This document shows positions 1 to 7,302 of a stretch of 10,253 nucleotides of DNA, piece after piece; the stretch's first letter is position 1, and every line of letters starts with the position of its first letter. The notes under the pieces were generated by a model. It was not told the origin of the DNA and searched no databases. It saw nothing but the letters and a program-made list of their open reading frames with translations. The translations under genes were made by a program, and so were the position numbers. The DNA comes from Rhodoferax sp. UBA4127 (GTDB lineage Bacteria > Pseudomonadota > Gammaproteobacteria > Burkholderiales > Burkholderiaceae_C), in NCBI GenBank assembly GCA_002381045.1, contig DFWT01000297.1:9632-19884 (forward strand). Reading direction: 5' to 3'.

Positions 1-26
1 TCGTCGCCTTTGCGAATCTTGTTCAT
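1..26 (-). CDS. rplX: 50S ribosomal protein L24, N-terminal fragment (runs off left edge)
   Basis: Only the first eight codons and part of a ninth are in the window. They read M-N-K-I-R-K-G-D, the typical start of bacterial ribosomal protein L24, an early assembly protein of the large subunit. The ATG lies nine bases after the rplN stop codon. Its Shine-Dalgarno AAGGA overlaps that stop (TAAGGA), which suggests translational coupling with rplN. The order rplN-rplX is the standard head of the spc operon and supports the call despite the short fragment. The rest of the gene is outside the window. Confidence 0.85.
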
Positions 27-35
27 GGGGTGTCC

Positions 36-404
36 TTACAAAACTTCTGGTGCCAACGAAACGATCTTCATGAACTTTTCAGTACGAAGTTCGCGTGTCA
101 CCGGGCCAAAGATGCGGGTGCCAATAGGCTCCAACTTGGCATTGAGCAACACCGCTGCATTGCCGTCGAATTTCACCAGAGAACCGTCGCTACGACGAAT
201 GCCCTTGGCGGTGCGCACCACCACAGCGCTGTAGACGTCGCCTTTTTTGACGCGCCCACGCGGTGCAGCTTCTTTGATGCTGACTTTAATGATGTCGCCC
301 ACGCTGGCGTAGCGACGTTTTGACCCGCCCAGCACCTTGATGCACAGAACGGACTTGGCGCCAGTGTTGTCGGCGACTTCGAGTCGAGATTCAGTTTGGA
401 TCAT
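36..404 (-). CDS. rplN: 50S ribosomal protein L14
   Basis: Complete protein of 122 residues, the usual length for bacterial L14. It starts with MIQTESRLEVADNTGAK and carries the L14 hallmarks VLGGSKRRYASVGD (residues about 25-38), the basic stretch APRGRVKKGD and the tail GPVTRELR near residues 100-107. L14 binds 23S rRNA and forms part of an intersubunit bridge. A GGGA lies about nine bases before the ATG as a modest ribosome binding site. It is the first gene of the spc operon, as in E. coli, and is followed by rplX. The gene upstream is glpD, not rpsQ, so the S10 and spc operons are separated here. A sigma70 promoter and a leader of about 145 bases precede it. Confidence 0.97.
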   Translation of the reverse strand: MIQTESRLEVADNTGAKSVLCIKVLGGSKRRYASVGDIIKVSIKEAAPRGRVKKGDVYSAVVVRTAKGIRRSDGSLVKFDGNAAVLLNAKLEPIGTRIFGPVTRELRTEKFMKIVSLAPEVL

Positions 405-487
405 TTATATATTTCCCAACTTGCACCTAAAAAACGCCTTGCACAACGCAAAACAGTCTTTTTGGTCAGTCTTGGGCCCGTTGCACC

Positions 488-508
488 CAACATGAACCAC
501 TCATGTTG
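488..508 (-). other. Stem-loop in the rplN leader
   Basis: An inverted repeat of 8 bp (CAACATGA, 488-495, pairing with TCATGTTG, 501-508) encloses a five-base loop. It lies inside the predicted 5' untranslated leader of rplN. No T-run follows on the minus strand, so it does not look like an intrinsic terminator. It could be a leader structure affecting mRNA stability or translation. No known r-protein binding site is recognised in it, and an 8-bp stem can arise by chance. Confidence 0.35.
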
Positions 509-554
509 TTAGCTTTTGGGCAGACACTTCATACTTTTTCAAGCGAAGCCCCGC

Positions 555-583
555 ATTATGCACTGATTCCGGACCTCGGTCAA
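555..583 (-). promoter_or_regulatory. Sigma70 promoter for the rplN (spc) operon
   Basis: Read on the minus strand, TTGACC (578-583) is followed by exactly 17 bases and then CATAAT (555-560). Each hexamer differs from consensus by one base, and the spacing is optimal. Transcription would begin near 548 and give a leader of about 145 bases before rplN. The -35 box lies only 17 bases beyond the glpD stop codon. Placement and match quality make this the best promoter seen in the window; the exact start site is inferred. Confidence 0.75.
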
Positions 584-600
584 ACTTTTTGGTGTCTTTT

Positions 601-2208
601 TTAGTGGGCTGGCAAATATTGGGCTGCCAATGCGCGAAATTCTTCAACTTCAGGTTCGCAGGTCGTCTCATCCATCAGGATTTCACCAACCCGTTCTGCC
701 AGACTGGATGCCAAAGCGGCATCTAGAAACAGCAACCTGGAGCGCCTTGCCAGCACATCCTCAACGACTGTGGCGTATTCGTAACGCGCGGCAAATCGCA
801 CCATGGCTTGCGTCAACCCCGGGCACAGCGTGTCTTGTGCGCCGGGTAACGCATTGACAAAATCCCCTTCTGATCCGTAGGAGTGCAAGCCTGGTGCCTC
901 ATGAATGGGTTGTACTTTTTCCGACTCGGGCGCCGCACCGACAAGTTGCAAGGTTTTGGTTTGGGCGCGCTGAGATATGTCCAACAGACCACTTTGCCCG
1001 CACTTTTTAAGCACGTCCTCCGCCATGGCCCGGTAGGTGGTCCACTTGCCGCCCGTGACTGTCACCAAGCCGCTGCGACTGACCAAAATAGTGTGCTCCC
1101 GGCTCAATTCCTTGGTGTTTGCGCCTTCGTCTTCTGGGGGCTTGACCAGCGGTCGCAACCCAACCCAGATGCTTTTGATGTCCTTGCGCTGCGGCGCGCG
1201 TGACAAATAGCGGGCTGACTCCAACAGAATGAAGTCGATTTCTTCCTCAAACGGCTTAGGCTCCAGCATCAAGTCGTGTCGGGGCGTGTCCGTGGTTCCT
1301 AAAATAACCTTGCCCAGCCAGGGCACAGCAAACAAAACCCGCCCATCGGCAGTTTTGGGCACCATCAGGGCTGCGTCCGAATTCAAAAACTCGCGATCCA
1401 CCACCATGTGCACGCCCTGGCTGGGCGCCACCATGGTTTGTGTCTGGCGACCAGACTGACTGGGCACCGCCATCCCGTCTTTCTGGCGCAACTCGTCGAC
1501 CCAGACGCCCGTGGAATTGACCACACACCGGCTGCGAATCGGGTACCTTTGACCTGTGCGCACATCTTCACAAATCAGGCCTGAGACTTTGCCACTTTCA
1601 TAGGTCAACTCATTGGCTTTGCAATAGTTCACCAACAAGGCCCCATGCAGCGCCGCCGTGCGGGCCAGCGCGATCGCGTACCGTGCGTCGTTAAATTGTC
1701 CGTCCCAGTACTTGACGCCGCCTTTCAGGCCTGCAGGTCGCAAGTTAGGCAGTTGCTCAAGTGCCTCAGCCCGGCTCAGCAATTCTGTATGCCCCAAGCC
1801 TGCACGACCCGCCAATGCGTCGTACATCTTGAGACCAGTGCCAAAGAAGGGGGCCTCCCACCAGCGATAGGTCGGCATGATGAACGGGAGAGGCTGCGCC
1901 AGATACGGCGCGTTGTGCAGCATTAGCGCTCTTTCGTGCAACGCCTCTTGCACCAATGAAATGTTGCCTTGTGCAAGGTAACGCACACCCCCATGCACCA
2001 GCTTGGTTGAACGCGATGAAGTGCCCTTGGCAAAGTCATGCGAATCCACCAACACCACACTCAGGCCGCGAGATGCCGCGTCCAATGCGACGCCCAATCC
2101 AGTCGCACCACCACCCACAATTGCAATGTCGTATTGCCGTGGCTCAGCGAGGCGGGAGACAAGGCCGACGCGTGCTGTCGACAAGGGGTGTGAACGATCA
2201 GAAGTCAT
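601..2208 (-). CDS. glpD: Aerobic FAD-dependent glycerol-3-phosphate dehydrogenase
   Basis: GlpD oxidises sn-glycerol-3-phosphate to dihydroxyacetone phosphate at the inner face of the cytoplasmic membrane and passes electrons to quinone. Using the ATG at 2208 the protein has 535 residues; E. coli GlpD has about 501. The FAD-binding Rossmann motif is YDIAIVGGGATGLG (residues 26-39). The family motif GTSSRSTKLVHGGVRYL follows at 62-78, and the second FAD/substrate motif TGGKWTTYR is at 385-393. The remaining C-terminal part matches the DAO C-terminal domain. An in-frame TTG at 2271 would add 21 residues, but it has no ribosome binding site and lies next to a hairpin, so I prefer the ATG, although its Shine-Dalgarno is also poor. 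It is the last gene of the glycerol transport operon, 130 bases after glpV, and no terminator is visible behind it. Confidence 0.93.
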   Translation of the reverse strand: MTSDRSHPLSTARVGLVSRLAEPRQYDIAIVGGGATGLGVALDAASRGLSVVLVDSHDFAKGTSSRSTKLVHGGVRYLAQGNISLVQEALHERALMLHNAPYLAQPLPFIMPTYRWWEAPFFGTGLKMYDALAGRAGLGHTELLSRAEALEQLPNLRPAGLKGGVKYWDGQFNDARYAIALARTAALHGALLVNYCKANELTYESGKVSGLICEDVRTGQRYPIRSRCVVNSTGVWVDELRQKDGMAVPSQSGRQTQTMVAPSQGVHMVVDREFLNSDAALMVPKTADGRVLFAVPWLGKVILGTTDTPRHDLMLEPKPFEEEIDFILLESARYLSRAPQRKDIKSIWVGLRPLVKPPEDEGANTKELSREHTILVSRSGLVTVTGGKWTTYRAMAEDVLKKCGQSGLLDISQRAQTKTLQLVGAAPESEKVQPIHEAPGLHSYGSEGDFVNALPGAQDTLCPGLTQAMVRFAARYEYATVVEDVLARRSRLLFLDAALASSLAERVGEILMDETTCEPEVEEFRALAAQYLPAH

Positions 2209-2275
2209 AGTTAAGCTGTTGTGTACCGAGTGCTCAGAAATTGTCCGCTTAAGAAAATTCACTGACTTCAACCAA

Positions 2276-2307
2276 GATGACTGCGTTGCGCCGGCAACGC
2301 AGTCATC
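2276..2307 (-). other. Perfect 14-bp stem-loop between glpV and glpD
   Basis: GATGACTGCGTTGC (2276-2289) is followed by a four-base loop and its exact complement (2294-2307). The stem is GC-rich and lies 31 bases after the glpV stop and 67 bases before the chosen glpD start. On the minus strand the hairpin is followed by TTGGTTGAAG, which is not a proper T-run, so a strong intrinsic terminator is not supported. The position, between a highly expressed binding-protein gene and an enzyme gene of the same operon, fits an mRNA-stabilising or partially terminating intercistronic element. That role is inferred from position and symmetry. Confidence 0.7.
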
Positions 2308-2338
2308 AGCTAAAGCTCAGAAAGGTTCAGCTTTCGCT

Positions 2339-4069
2339 TCAGCGAACTTTCCCGTTTTTCCATGCATTCAACAGCGTGTCATATGCAATGGTTTCACCCT
2401 TTGGCTTTTCGTTAGCCAATAACTTCCAGGGCGCACCCTTGTCACTTAGCCATTTGCCTGGATCCTGTTTCGCGTTAAGTTTGGGTGCGCAACGTGCCAT
2501 CCCAGCCCGCTCAAGGCGGCTCATGACCTGATCCATTTCTTCGGCTAAATTGTCCATCGCAGCCTGCGGTGTCTTCTCGCCAGTCACCGCCACAGCCACG
2601 TTCTTCCACCACAACTGAGCCAACTTTGGATAGTCCGGAACATTGGTACCGGTTGGCGTCCAGGCCACACGCGCTGGGCTGCGATAAAACTCAACCAATC
2701 CCCCCAATTTGGGCGCCATGTCAGTCATTGCTTTGGATTGAATGTCCGACTCGCGAATAGGTGTCAAACCAACTACCGTCTTTTTCAAAGATGTCGTCTT
2801 TGCGGTGACAAACTGCGCATACAACCAGGCAGCAGCCACTTTGTTGGCATCGTGATCTTTAAAGAATGTCCACGAGCCGACGTCTTGGTAACCGTTTTGC
2901 ATGCCCTGCTTCCAATACGGACCGTTCGGACCAGGTGCCATGCGCCATTTAGGTGTTCCGTCTGCATTGACCACCGGCAACCCTGGCTTGATCATGTCAG
3001 CCGTGAACGCGGTGTACCAAAAAATCTGCTGCGCAATCTGACCCTGCGCAGGTACTGGACCCGCTTCGCCAAACGTCATCCCAATCGCCTCTTTGGGCGA
3101 ATATTTCTTCATCCAGTCGATGTACTTGGTAAGTGCGTAGACTGCGGCTGGCGAATTGGTCGCACCACCACGGGAAACAGACGCACCTTGCGGGTTGCAG
3201 CCGTCTGCAGAGGCCCGAATGCCCCACTCGTCAACCGGTTTGCCGTTGGGAATACCCACGTCAGCAGTACCCGCCATCGACAGCCATGCGTCGGTGAACC
3301 TCCATCCCAATGAAGGATCTTTTTTGCCGTAGTCCATGTGCCCATAGATTGGCTTTCCGTCAATGTTCTTCACATCTTCACTGAAGAATGCGGCGATGTC
3401 TTCATACGCACTCCAATTCAGTGGCACACCCAGGTCGTAACCATATTTGGCCTTGAATTTGTCTTTCAGGTCCTTGCGGGCAAACAGGTCAGCCCGAAAC
3501 CAGTACAAATTTGCGAATTGCTGGTCCGGCAACTGGTACATCTTTTTGTCGGGTGCGGTCGTAAAACTGGTGCCGATAAAGTCCTTCAGATCAAGGCCTG
3601 GATTGGTCCACTCCTTGCCGCTGCCAGTCATATAGTCGGTCAGATTCAAAATCTTGCCGTACCGATAGTGCGTGCCAATGAGGTCAGAGTCAGTGATCCA
3701 TCCGTCATAGATGGACTTACCCGACTGCATCGAAGTTTGAAGTTTTTCAACCACATCACCCTCTTGGATCAAATCGTGCTTGACCGCGATGCCAGTGATT
3801 TCTGTAAACGCCTTGGCTAGCGTCTTCGACTCATACTCGTGGGTCGTGATCGTCTCTGACACCACCGAGATTTCCTTTACCCCTTTGGCTTGCAACTTCT
3901 TCGCCGCATCAATAAACCATTTCATCTCTGCGGTCTGCTGCTCTTTCGACAAGGTCGACGGCTGGAACTCGCTATCGATCCACTTCTTTGCTGCCGCCTC
4001 ATCGGCCCAGCCTTGACTTGCCAGCGCGCACGTAATGGCAGCCGCCAACGCGGTGTAACGCAACTTCAT
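2339..4069 (-). CDS. glpV: Glycerol ABC transporter, periplasmic substrate-binding protein
   Basis: Secreted solute-binding protein of 576 residues, larger than the usual 400-450 of UgpB/MalE-type proteins, as is typical of the GlpV glycerol group. The start ATG at 4069 is fixed by the ribosome binding site AGAGGAG six bases upstream. The N-terminus is a Sec signal peptide: basic MKLR, a hydrophobic stretch to about residue 19, and likely cleavage after GWA (residue 22). Features of cluster-B binding proteins include an N-terminal lobe with LQTSMQSGKSIYDGWITDSD (110-129) and later aromatic-rich stretches that may line the sugar/polyol site. It should deliver glycerol to GlpP/GlpQ. Substrate is inferred from the flanking glpD, glpK and glpR and from gene order matching rhizobial glpSTPQUV, not from sequence alone. 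Confidence 0.88.
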   Translation of the reverse strand: MKLRYTALAAAITCALASQGWADEAAAKKWIDSEFQPSTLSKEQQTAEMKWFIDAAKKLQAKGVKEISVVSETITTHEYESKTLAKAFTEITGIAVKHDLIQEGDVVEKLQTSMQSGKSIYDGWITDSDLIGTHYRYGKILNLTDYMTGSGKEWTNPGLDLKDFIGTSFTTAPDKKMYQLPDQQFANLYWFRADLFARKDLKDKFKAKYGYDLGVPLNWSAYEDIAAFFSEDVKNIDGKPIYGHMDYGKKDPSLGWRFTDAWLSMAGTADVGIPNGKPVDEWGIRASADGCNPQGASVSRGGATNSPAAVYALTKYIDWMKKYSPKEAIGMTFGEAGPVPAQGQIAQQIFWYTAFTADMIKPGLPVVNADGTPKWRMAPGPNGPYWKQGMQNGYQDVGSWTFFKDHDANKVAAAWLYAQFVTAKTTSLKKTVVGLTPIRESDIQSKAMTDMAPKLGGLVEFYRSPARVAWTPTGTNVPDYPKLAQLWWKNVAVAVTGEKTPQAAMDNLAEEMDQVMSRLERAGMARCAPKLNAKQDPGKWLSDKGAPWKLLANEKPKGETIAYDTLLNAWKNGKVR

Positions 4070-4075
4070 ATTGAT

Positions 4076-4082
4076 CTCCTCT
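4076..4082 (-). promoter_or_regulatory. Ribosome binding site of glpV
   Basis: AGAGGAG on the minus strand, six bases before the ATG at 4069. It decides the start. The reading frame stays open upstream to 4210, but that extension lacks this signal and would bury the signal peptide. Confidence 0.85.
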
Positions 4083-4110
4083 AATAGTGTGCCCCCTGTT
4101 AAAGGAAATA

Positions 4111-4135
4111 TCGACTCCGGGGAGCAACAAGTCGA
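4111..4135 (-). other. Inverted repeat in the glpU-glpV gap
   Basis: TCGACT (4111-4116) and AGTCGA (4130-4135) form a 6-bp inverted repeat around a 13-base spacer, in the 83-base gap before glpV. It could fold in the transcript and help stabilise or separately control the binding-protein message. The stem is short and no T-run or clear promoter accompanies it, so it may be chance. Confidence 0.25.
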
Positions 4136-4152
4136 CCCTTGGAAACCAATCC

Positions 4153-4461
4153 TTAGCCTCTTCGCATGATCACCACCAGCAAAATCATGGAGAGCACAAA
4201 ACTTATCCAAATGGATGGTTCAGCTTCTAGCGCAAGCCACACCACCAACTTTCCGCTTAAGCCCACAAACGCCAAGTTGACATAGGCTGCAGCCAGTAGG
4301 CCGATAAAGAGACGATCTCCTCTCGTGGTTTCCATTGGCAGGAAGCCACGGCGCAAACTTGTTGGCGACCGAATCTCCCAAACCGTCATGCCAAACAGCA
4401 TGAGTGCAATACAAAGAAAAAACACCGCCACCGGCGTGGTCCAGGCCATCCACTCAAACAT
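4153..4461 (-). CDS. glpU: Small integral membrane protein of the glycerol ABC system (DUF2160 type)
   Basis: Protein of 102 residues with three hydrophobic segments at about 8-28, 51-68 and 82-99. A charged loop (EIRSPTSLRRGFLPMETTRGDR, split here as residues 29-50) joins the first two. GGAGG eight bases before the ATG supports the start. Size, topology and position between the permease and binding-protein genes match GlpU of the rhizobial glycerol transporter, a DUF2160 'predicted small integral membrane protein'. Its biochemical role is not established; an accessory subunit of the permease complex is a guess from synteny. It begins 68 bases after glpQ ends. No enzymatic motif is visible. 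Confidence 0.85.
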   Translation of the reverse strand: MFEWMAWTTPVAVFFLCIALMLFGMTVWEIRSPTSLRRGFLPMETTRGDRLFIGLLAAAYVNLAFVGLSGKLVVWLALEAEPSIWISFVLSMILLVVIMRRG

Positions 4462-4529
4462 TTAAAGTTCCTCCACAGTTCGGTACTGCAGCAACATATT
4501 TGGAATCCCGGCCCACGGTTCGGCCAGGC

Positions 4530-5342
4530 TCATACCCGCCCCATCGCAAATCCCTTGGCGATGTAATTCCGAACAAACCAGATCACGATGGCGCCTGGAA
4601 CAATGGTGAGAACGCCCGCTGCTGCAAGCGTCGCCCAGTCCATGCCTGACGCAGACACGGTACGTGTCATGGTCGCCACAATCGGCTTGGCGTTCACACT
4701 GGTGAGCGTGCGCGCCAGCAACAACTCGACCCAGCTGAACATAAAGCAGAAAAATGCTGCCACACCCACGCCAGCTTTGATCAATGGCAGAAAAATTCCA
4801 ATAAAAAACCTTGGGAAGGTATAGCCGTCTATGTAGGCGGTTTCGTCGATTTCACGGGGAATCCCACTCATAAACCCTTCCAAAATCCATACTGCCAGCG
4901 GCACGTTAAACAACAGGTGCGCCAATGCAACAGCCAGATGGGTATCCATTAAGCCCACCGTGGTGTACAACTGAAAAAATGGCAATAAGAACACCGCTGG
5001 TGGTGTCATGCGGTTGGTTAGAAGCCAAAAGAAAACGTGTTTGTCACCCAAAAAACTGTAGCGTGAAAAGGCGTACGCGGCCGGCAGAGCCACCGTGAGT
5101 GAAATCACCGTGTTGATACCCACATAGATCAGGCTATTGATGTACCCGGTGTACCAAGACGCGTCCGTAAGAATCGTTCGGTAATTTGCCCATGTGAAGT
5201 GCTGAGGCAACAGCGAGAAACTGGCAAGAATCTCATCGTTCGTCTTGAACGACATGTTGACCATCCAGTAAACGGGCAACAGTGCAAAGATGATGTAAAA
5301 AACGAGAAAGACAGATCGCTTTTGGAAGCCAGCGTTATTCAT
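4530..5342 (-). CDS. glpQ: Glycerol ABC transporter, permease subunit 2 (MalG/UgpE type)
   Basis: Inner-membrane permease of 270 residues, normal for the MalG/UgpE group. Hydrophobic segments lie at about 9-30, 70-92, 104-126, 136-158, 190-212 and 237-258, giving six spans. The cytoplasmic EAA loop that docks on the ATPases is at about 160-188 (IPREIDETAYIDG, then FLPLIK). The ATG at 5342 is chosen because AAGGAGG lies six bases upstream; a longer frame to 5369 has no such signal. The start overlaps the end of glpP by eight bases (ATGAATAA), so translation is probably coupled. It should form a heterodimer with GlpP in the membrane. The symbol follows the rhizobial operon and must not be confused with the E. 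coli phosphodiesterase also named GlpQ. Confidence 0.9.
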   Translation of the reverse strand: MNNAGFQKRSVFLVFYIIFALLPVYWMVNMSFKTNDEILASFSLLPQHFTWANYRTILTDASWYTGYINSLIYVGINTVISLTVALPAAYAFSRYSFLGDKHVFFWLLTNRMTPPAVFLLPFFQLYTTVGLMDTHLAVALAHLLFNVPLAVWILEGFMSGIPREIDETAYIDGYTFPRFFIGIFLPLIKAGVGVAAFFCFMFSWVELLLARTLTSVNAKPIVATMTRTVSASGMDWATLAAAGVLTIVPGAIVIWFVRNYIAKGFAMGRV

Positions 5343-6228
5343 GTCCACCCTCCTTGGCTTGCGTACCAACCCGCTGCATCCAGTTGTACAAAATAAAGCA
5401 AAGAAGCAGAATGATCAAAAAATAGATCAAGGAAAAAGCGGCGGCTGGCCCCAGGTCAAACTGACCGACCGCTTTTTGCGTCAAAAACTGCGAAAGAAAC
5501 GTCGTTGAATTTCCCGGCCCACCGCCGGTCAAGACAAACGGCTCGGTGTAAATCATGAAACTGTCCATGAAGCGCAACAACACCGCAATCATCAAAACGC
5601 CCCGCATCTTGGGCAATTGAACGTACCTGAACACCGCAAATTTGGTGGCGCCGTCAATACTGGCAGCCTGGTAATACGCATCGGGAATGGATCGCAACCC
5701 GGCATACCCAAGCAACGCGACCAAGGGGGTCCAGTGCCAAACATCCATCAAAAGAACAGTCAGCCAAGCATGCGTGGCGTTTCCGGTGTAGCTGTAGTCA
5801 ATGCCCAAGCCTTGCAACGCCGCACCCATCAACCCAATGTCGGCCCGCCCAAAGATCTGCCAAATGGTTCCCACCACATTCCAGGGGATCAACAATGACA
5901 GCGACACGATAACAAGCACTGCAGAAGACCGCCACCCTTGGGCAGGCATGGACAAGGCCAACAAAATTCCGAGGGGCAACTCCACCGCAAGTACCGAAAA
6001 TGAAAACGTCAACTGCCGAACCAACGCACCATGCAACTCCTCATCGCGCATGATGGCTGCAAACCACTCCGTACCCACAAACACCCGGCGCTCCGGGGAA
6101 ATAATGTCTTGAACGGAGTAATTCACAACCGTCATCAAAGGCAGGATCGCTGAAAAAGCGACACATAACAAAACAGGCAATATCAAAAACCACGCTTTTT
6201 GGTTGACTGGCTTGATGGTCCCACTCAT
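5335..6228 (-). CDS. glpP: Glycerol ABC transporter, permease subunit 1 (MalF/UgpA type)
   Basis: Inner-membrane permease of 297 residues. Hydrophobic spans are at about 12-35, 72-95, 102-125, 153-175, 208-228 and 262-283. The EAA loop is at about 181-206 (IPDAYYQAASIDGATKF, then VQLP), matching the binding-protein-dependent transport permease family. The motif FVLTGGGPGNST (231-242) is typical of the MalF/UgpA partner. GAGGAGA seven bases before the ATG supports the start. The ATG overlaps the glpT stop by four bases (ATGA), and the 3' end overlaps glpQ by eight, so glpT-glpP-glpQ are tightly coupled. It pairs with GlpQ to form the glycerol channel energised by GlpS/GlpT. Confidence 0.9.
   Translation of the reverse strand: MSGTIKPVNQKAWFLILPVLLCVAFSAILPLMTVVNYSVQDIISPERRVFVGTEWFAAIMRDEELHGALVRQLTFSFSVLAVELPLGILLALSMPAQGWRSSAVLVIVSLSLLIPWNVVGTIWQIFGRADIGLMGAALQGLGIDYSYTGNATHAWLTVLLMDVWHWTPLVALLGYAGLRSIPDAYYQAASIDGATKFAVFRYVQLPKMRGVLMIAVLLRFMDSFMIYTEPFVLTGGGPGNSTTFLSQFLTQKAVGQFDLGPAAAFSLIYFLIILLLCFILYNWMQRVGTQAKEGGHE
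5349..5355 (-). promoter_or_regulatory. Ribosome binding site of glpQ
   Basis: AAGGAGG on the minus strand, six bases before the ATG at 5342 and inside the last codons of glpP. It is a near-perfect match to the anti-Shine-Dalgarno and fixes the glpQ start. Confidence 0.88.
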
Positions 6229-7301
6229 GCCACGATCTCCTCATTTTTGTAAAAACAGGTCTGCCCACCCAATACTTTCAACCACACGGTGTTGCCACTG
6301 ACAAGGTTGGTCGCACCGGTTGGCAAACGGGCTTTGACAATTTGTCCCGCCAATGACGCACTCAGCATGTGGTGAGTACCGACGTCCTGTACATGCGCCA
6401 CTGTCATTGGCAGCGCACCCGGGGCATCGGGTGAAGCCAGCGAAACATACTCAGGGCGAATGCCCAGCTTGATGTCCCCCGAAGGCAGCACCAGATCAGG
6501 CGGCAGCGGCAATGTGATGCCCGCCAGACTGATCGACTGACCACTGACATAACCCACCATAAAGTTCATGCCAGGTGAGCCTATGAAATGGCCAACAAAA
6601 GTGTGGCTTGGACGCTCGAACAATTGCGCCGCAGAACCCACCTGCACCGCACGACCTCGCGTCATTACCACCACTTGCTCCGCAAAGGTAAGCGCCTCGA
6701 CCTGATCATGGGTCACGTAAATCATGGTGAGCTTGAGTTCATGGTGGATCTGCTTGATTTTTCGCCGCAACTGCCATTTCAGGTGCGGATCGATCACCGT
6801 TAGCGGCTCATCAAACAACACGGCCGACACATCGGGCCGCACCAAACCACGCCCAAGCGATATCTTTTGCTTCTCGTCTGCTGCAAGGTTGGCCGCCCGT
6901 TGATTCAACTGGCCGCTCATCTCAAGCACTTCGGCGATCTCACCCACGCGCTTATGGATGATGTCCTGCGACACATTCCGGTTGCGCAATGGGAAAGCCA
7001 GGTTCTCTGCCACCGTCATGGTGTCGTAGATCACTGGGAATTGAAACACTTGCGCAATATTGCGCGCTTGTGGAGACGAACGGGTTACATCTTTCCCATC
7101 AAAACAAACACTGCCCTGTGATGGTGCCAGCAAGCCGGACATGATGTTGAGCAGTGTCGTTTTCCCACAGCCAGACGGTCCAAGCAGCGCATACGCGCCT
7201 CCATCTTCAAATGTCATTTGCAAAGGCAGGAGTGCGTAATCACTGTCCTGCTTAGGATCGGGCTTGTAGGCGTGAGCCAGATTGAGATCGATGCGTGCCA
7301 T
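6225..7301 (-). CDS. glpT: Glycerol ABC transporter, ATP-binding subunit 2 with degenerate signature motif
   Basis: Cytoplasmic ATPase of 358 residues, in the MalK/UgpC group: an ABC domain followed by a C-terminal TOBE-like regulatory region from about 240. Walker A is GPSGCGKT (41-48), the Q-loop glutamine is Q87, Walker B is AVLFDE (160-165, catalytic E165), the D-loop is IDPH and the switch histidine is H198 in YVTHDQVEA. The signature LSGGQ is not canonical: the aligned stretch is LAADE (139-143), followed by KQKISLGRGL. From memory, this substitution is usual for the GlpT group, so it is probably a family trait and not decay. The start is fixed by GGGAGG about seven bases upstream, and one base separates its ATG from the glpS stop. 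It should dimerise with GlpS. The name follows the rhizobial operon; it is not the E. coli GlpT antiporter. Confidence 0.91.
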   Translation of the reverse strand: MARIDLNLAHAYKPDPKQDSDYALLPLQMTFEDGGAYALLGPSGCGKTTLLNIMSGLLAPSQGSVCFDGKDVTRSSPQARNIAQVFQFPVIYDTMTVAENLAFPLRNRNVSQDIIHKRVGEIAEVLEMSGQLNQRAANLAADEKQKISLGRGLVRPDVSAVLFDEPLTVIDPHLKWQLRRKIKQIHHELKLTMIYVTHDQVEALTFAEQVVVMTRGRAVQVGSAAQLFERPSHTFVGHFIGSPGMNFMVGYVSGQSISLAGITLPLPPDLVLPSGDIKLGIRPEYVSLASPDAPGALPMTVAHVQDVGTHHMLSASLAGQIVKARLPTGATNLVSGNTVWLKVLGGQTCFYKNEEIVA

Positions 7302-7302
7302 C

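Noticed and set aside
2209..2271. N-terminal extension of GlpD from a TTG codon at 2271
   Set aside because: No ribosome binding site precedes it, the added residues do not resemble GlpD, and the hairpin at 2276-2307 would sit directly over the initiation region.
2738..3313. Open reading frame of 191 codons on the plus strand
   Set aside because: It is antisense to glpV, where the minus-strand frame has a signal peptide, ribosome binding site and family features; the plus-strand translation shows no domain.
4070..4210. N-terminal extension of the glpV frame to 4210
   Set aside because: A strong AGAGGAG and a signal peptide begin at 4069; the extension would overlap glpU and hide the signal peptide.
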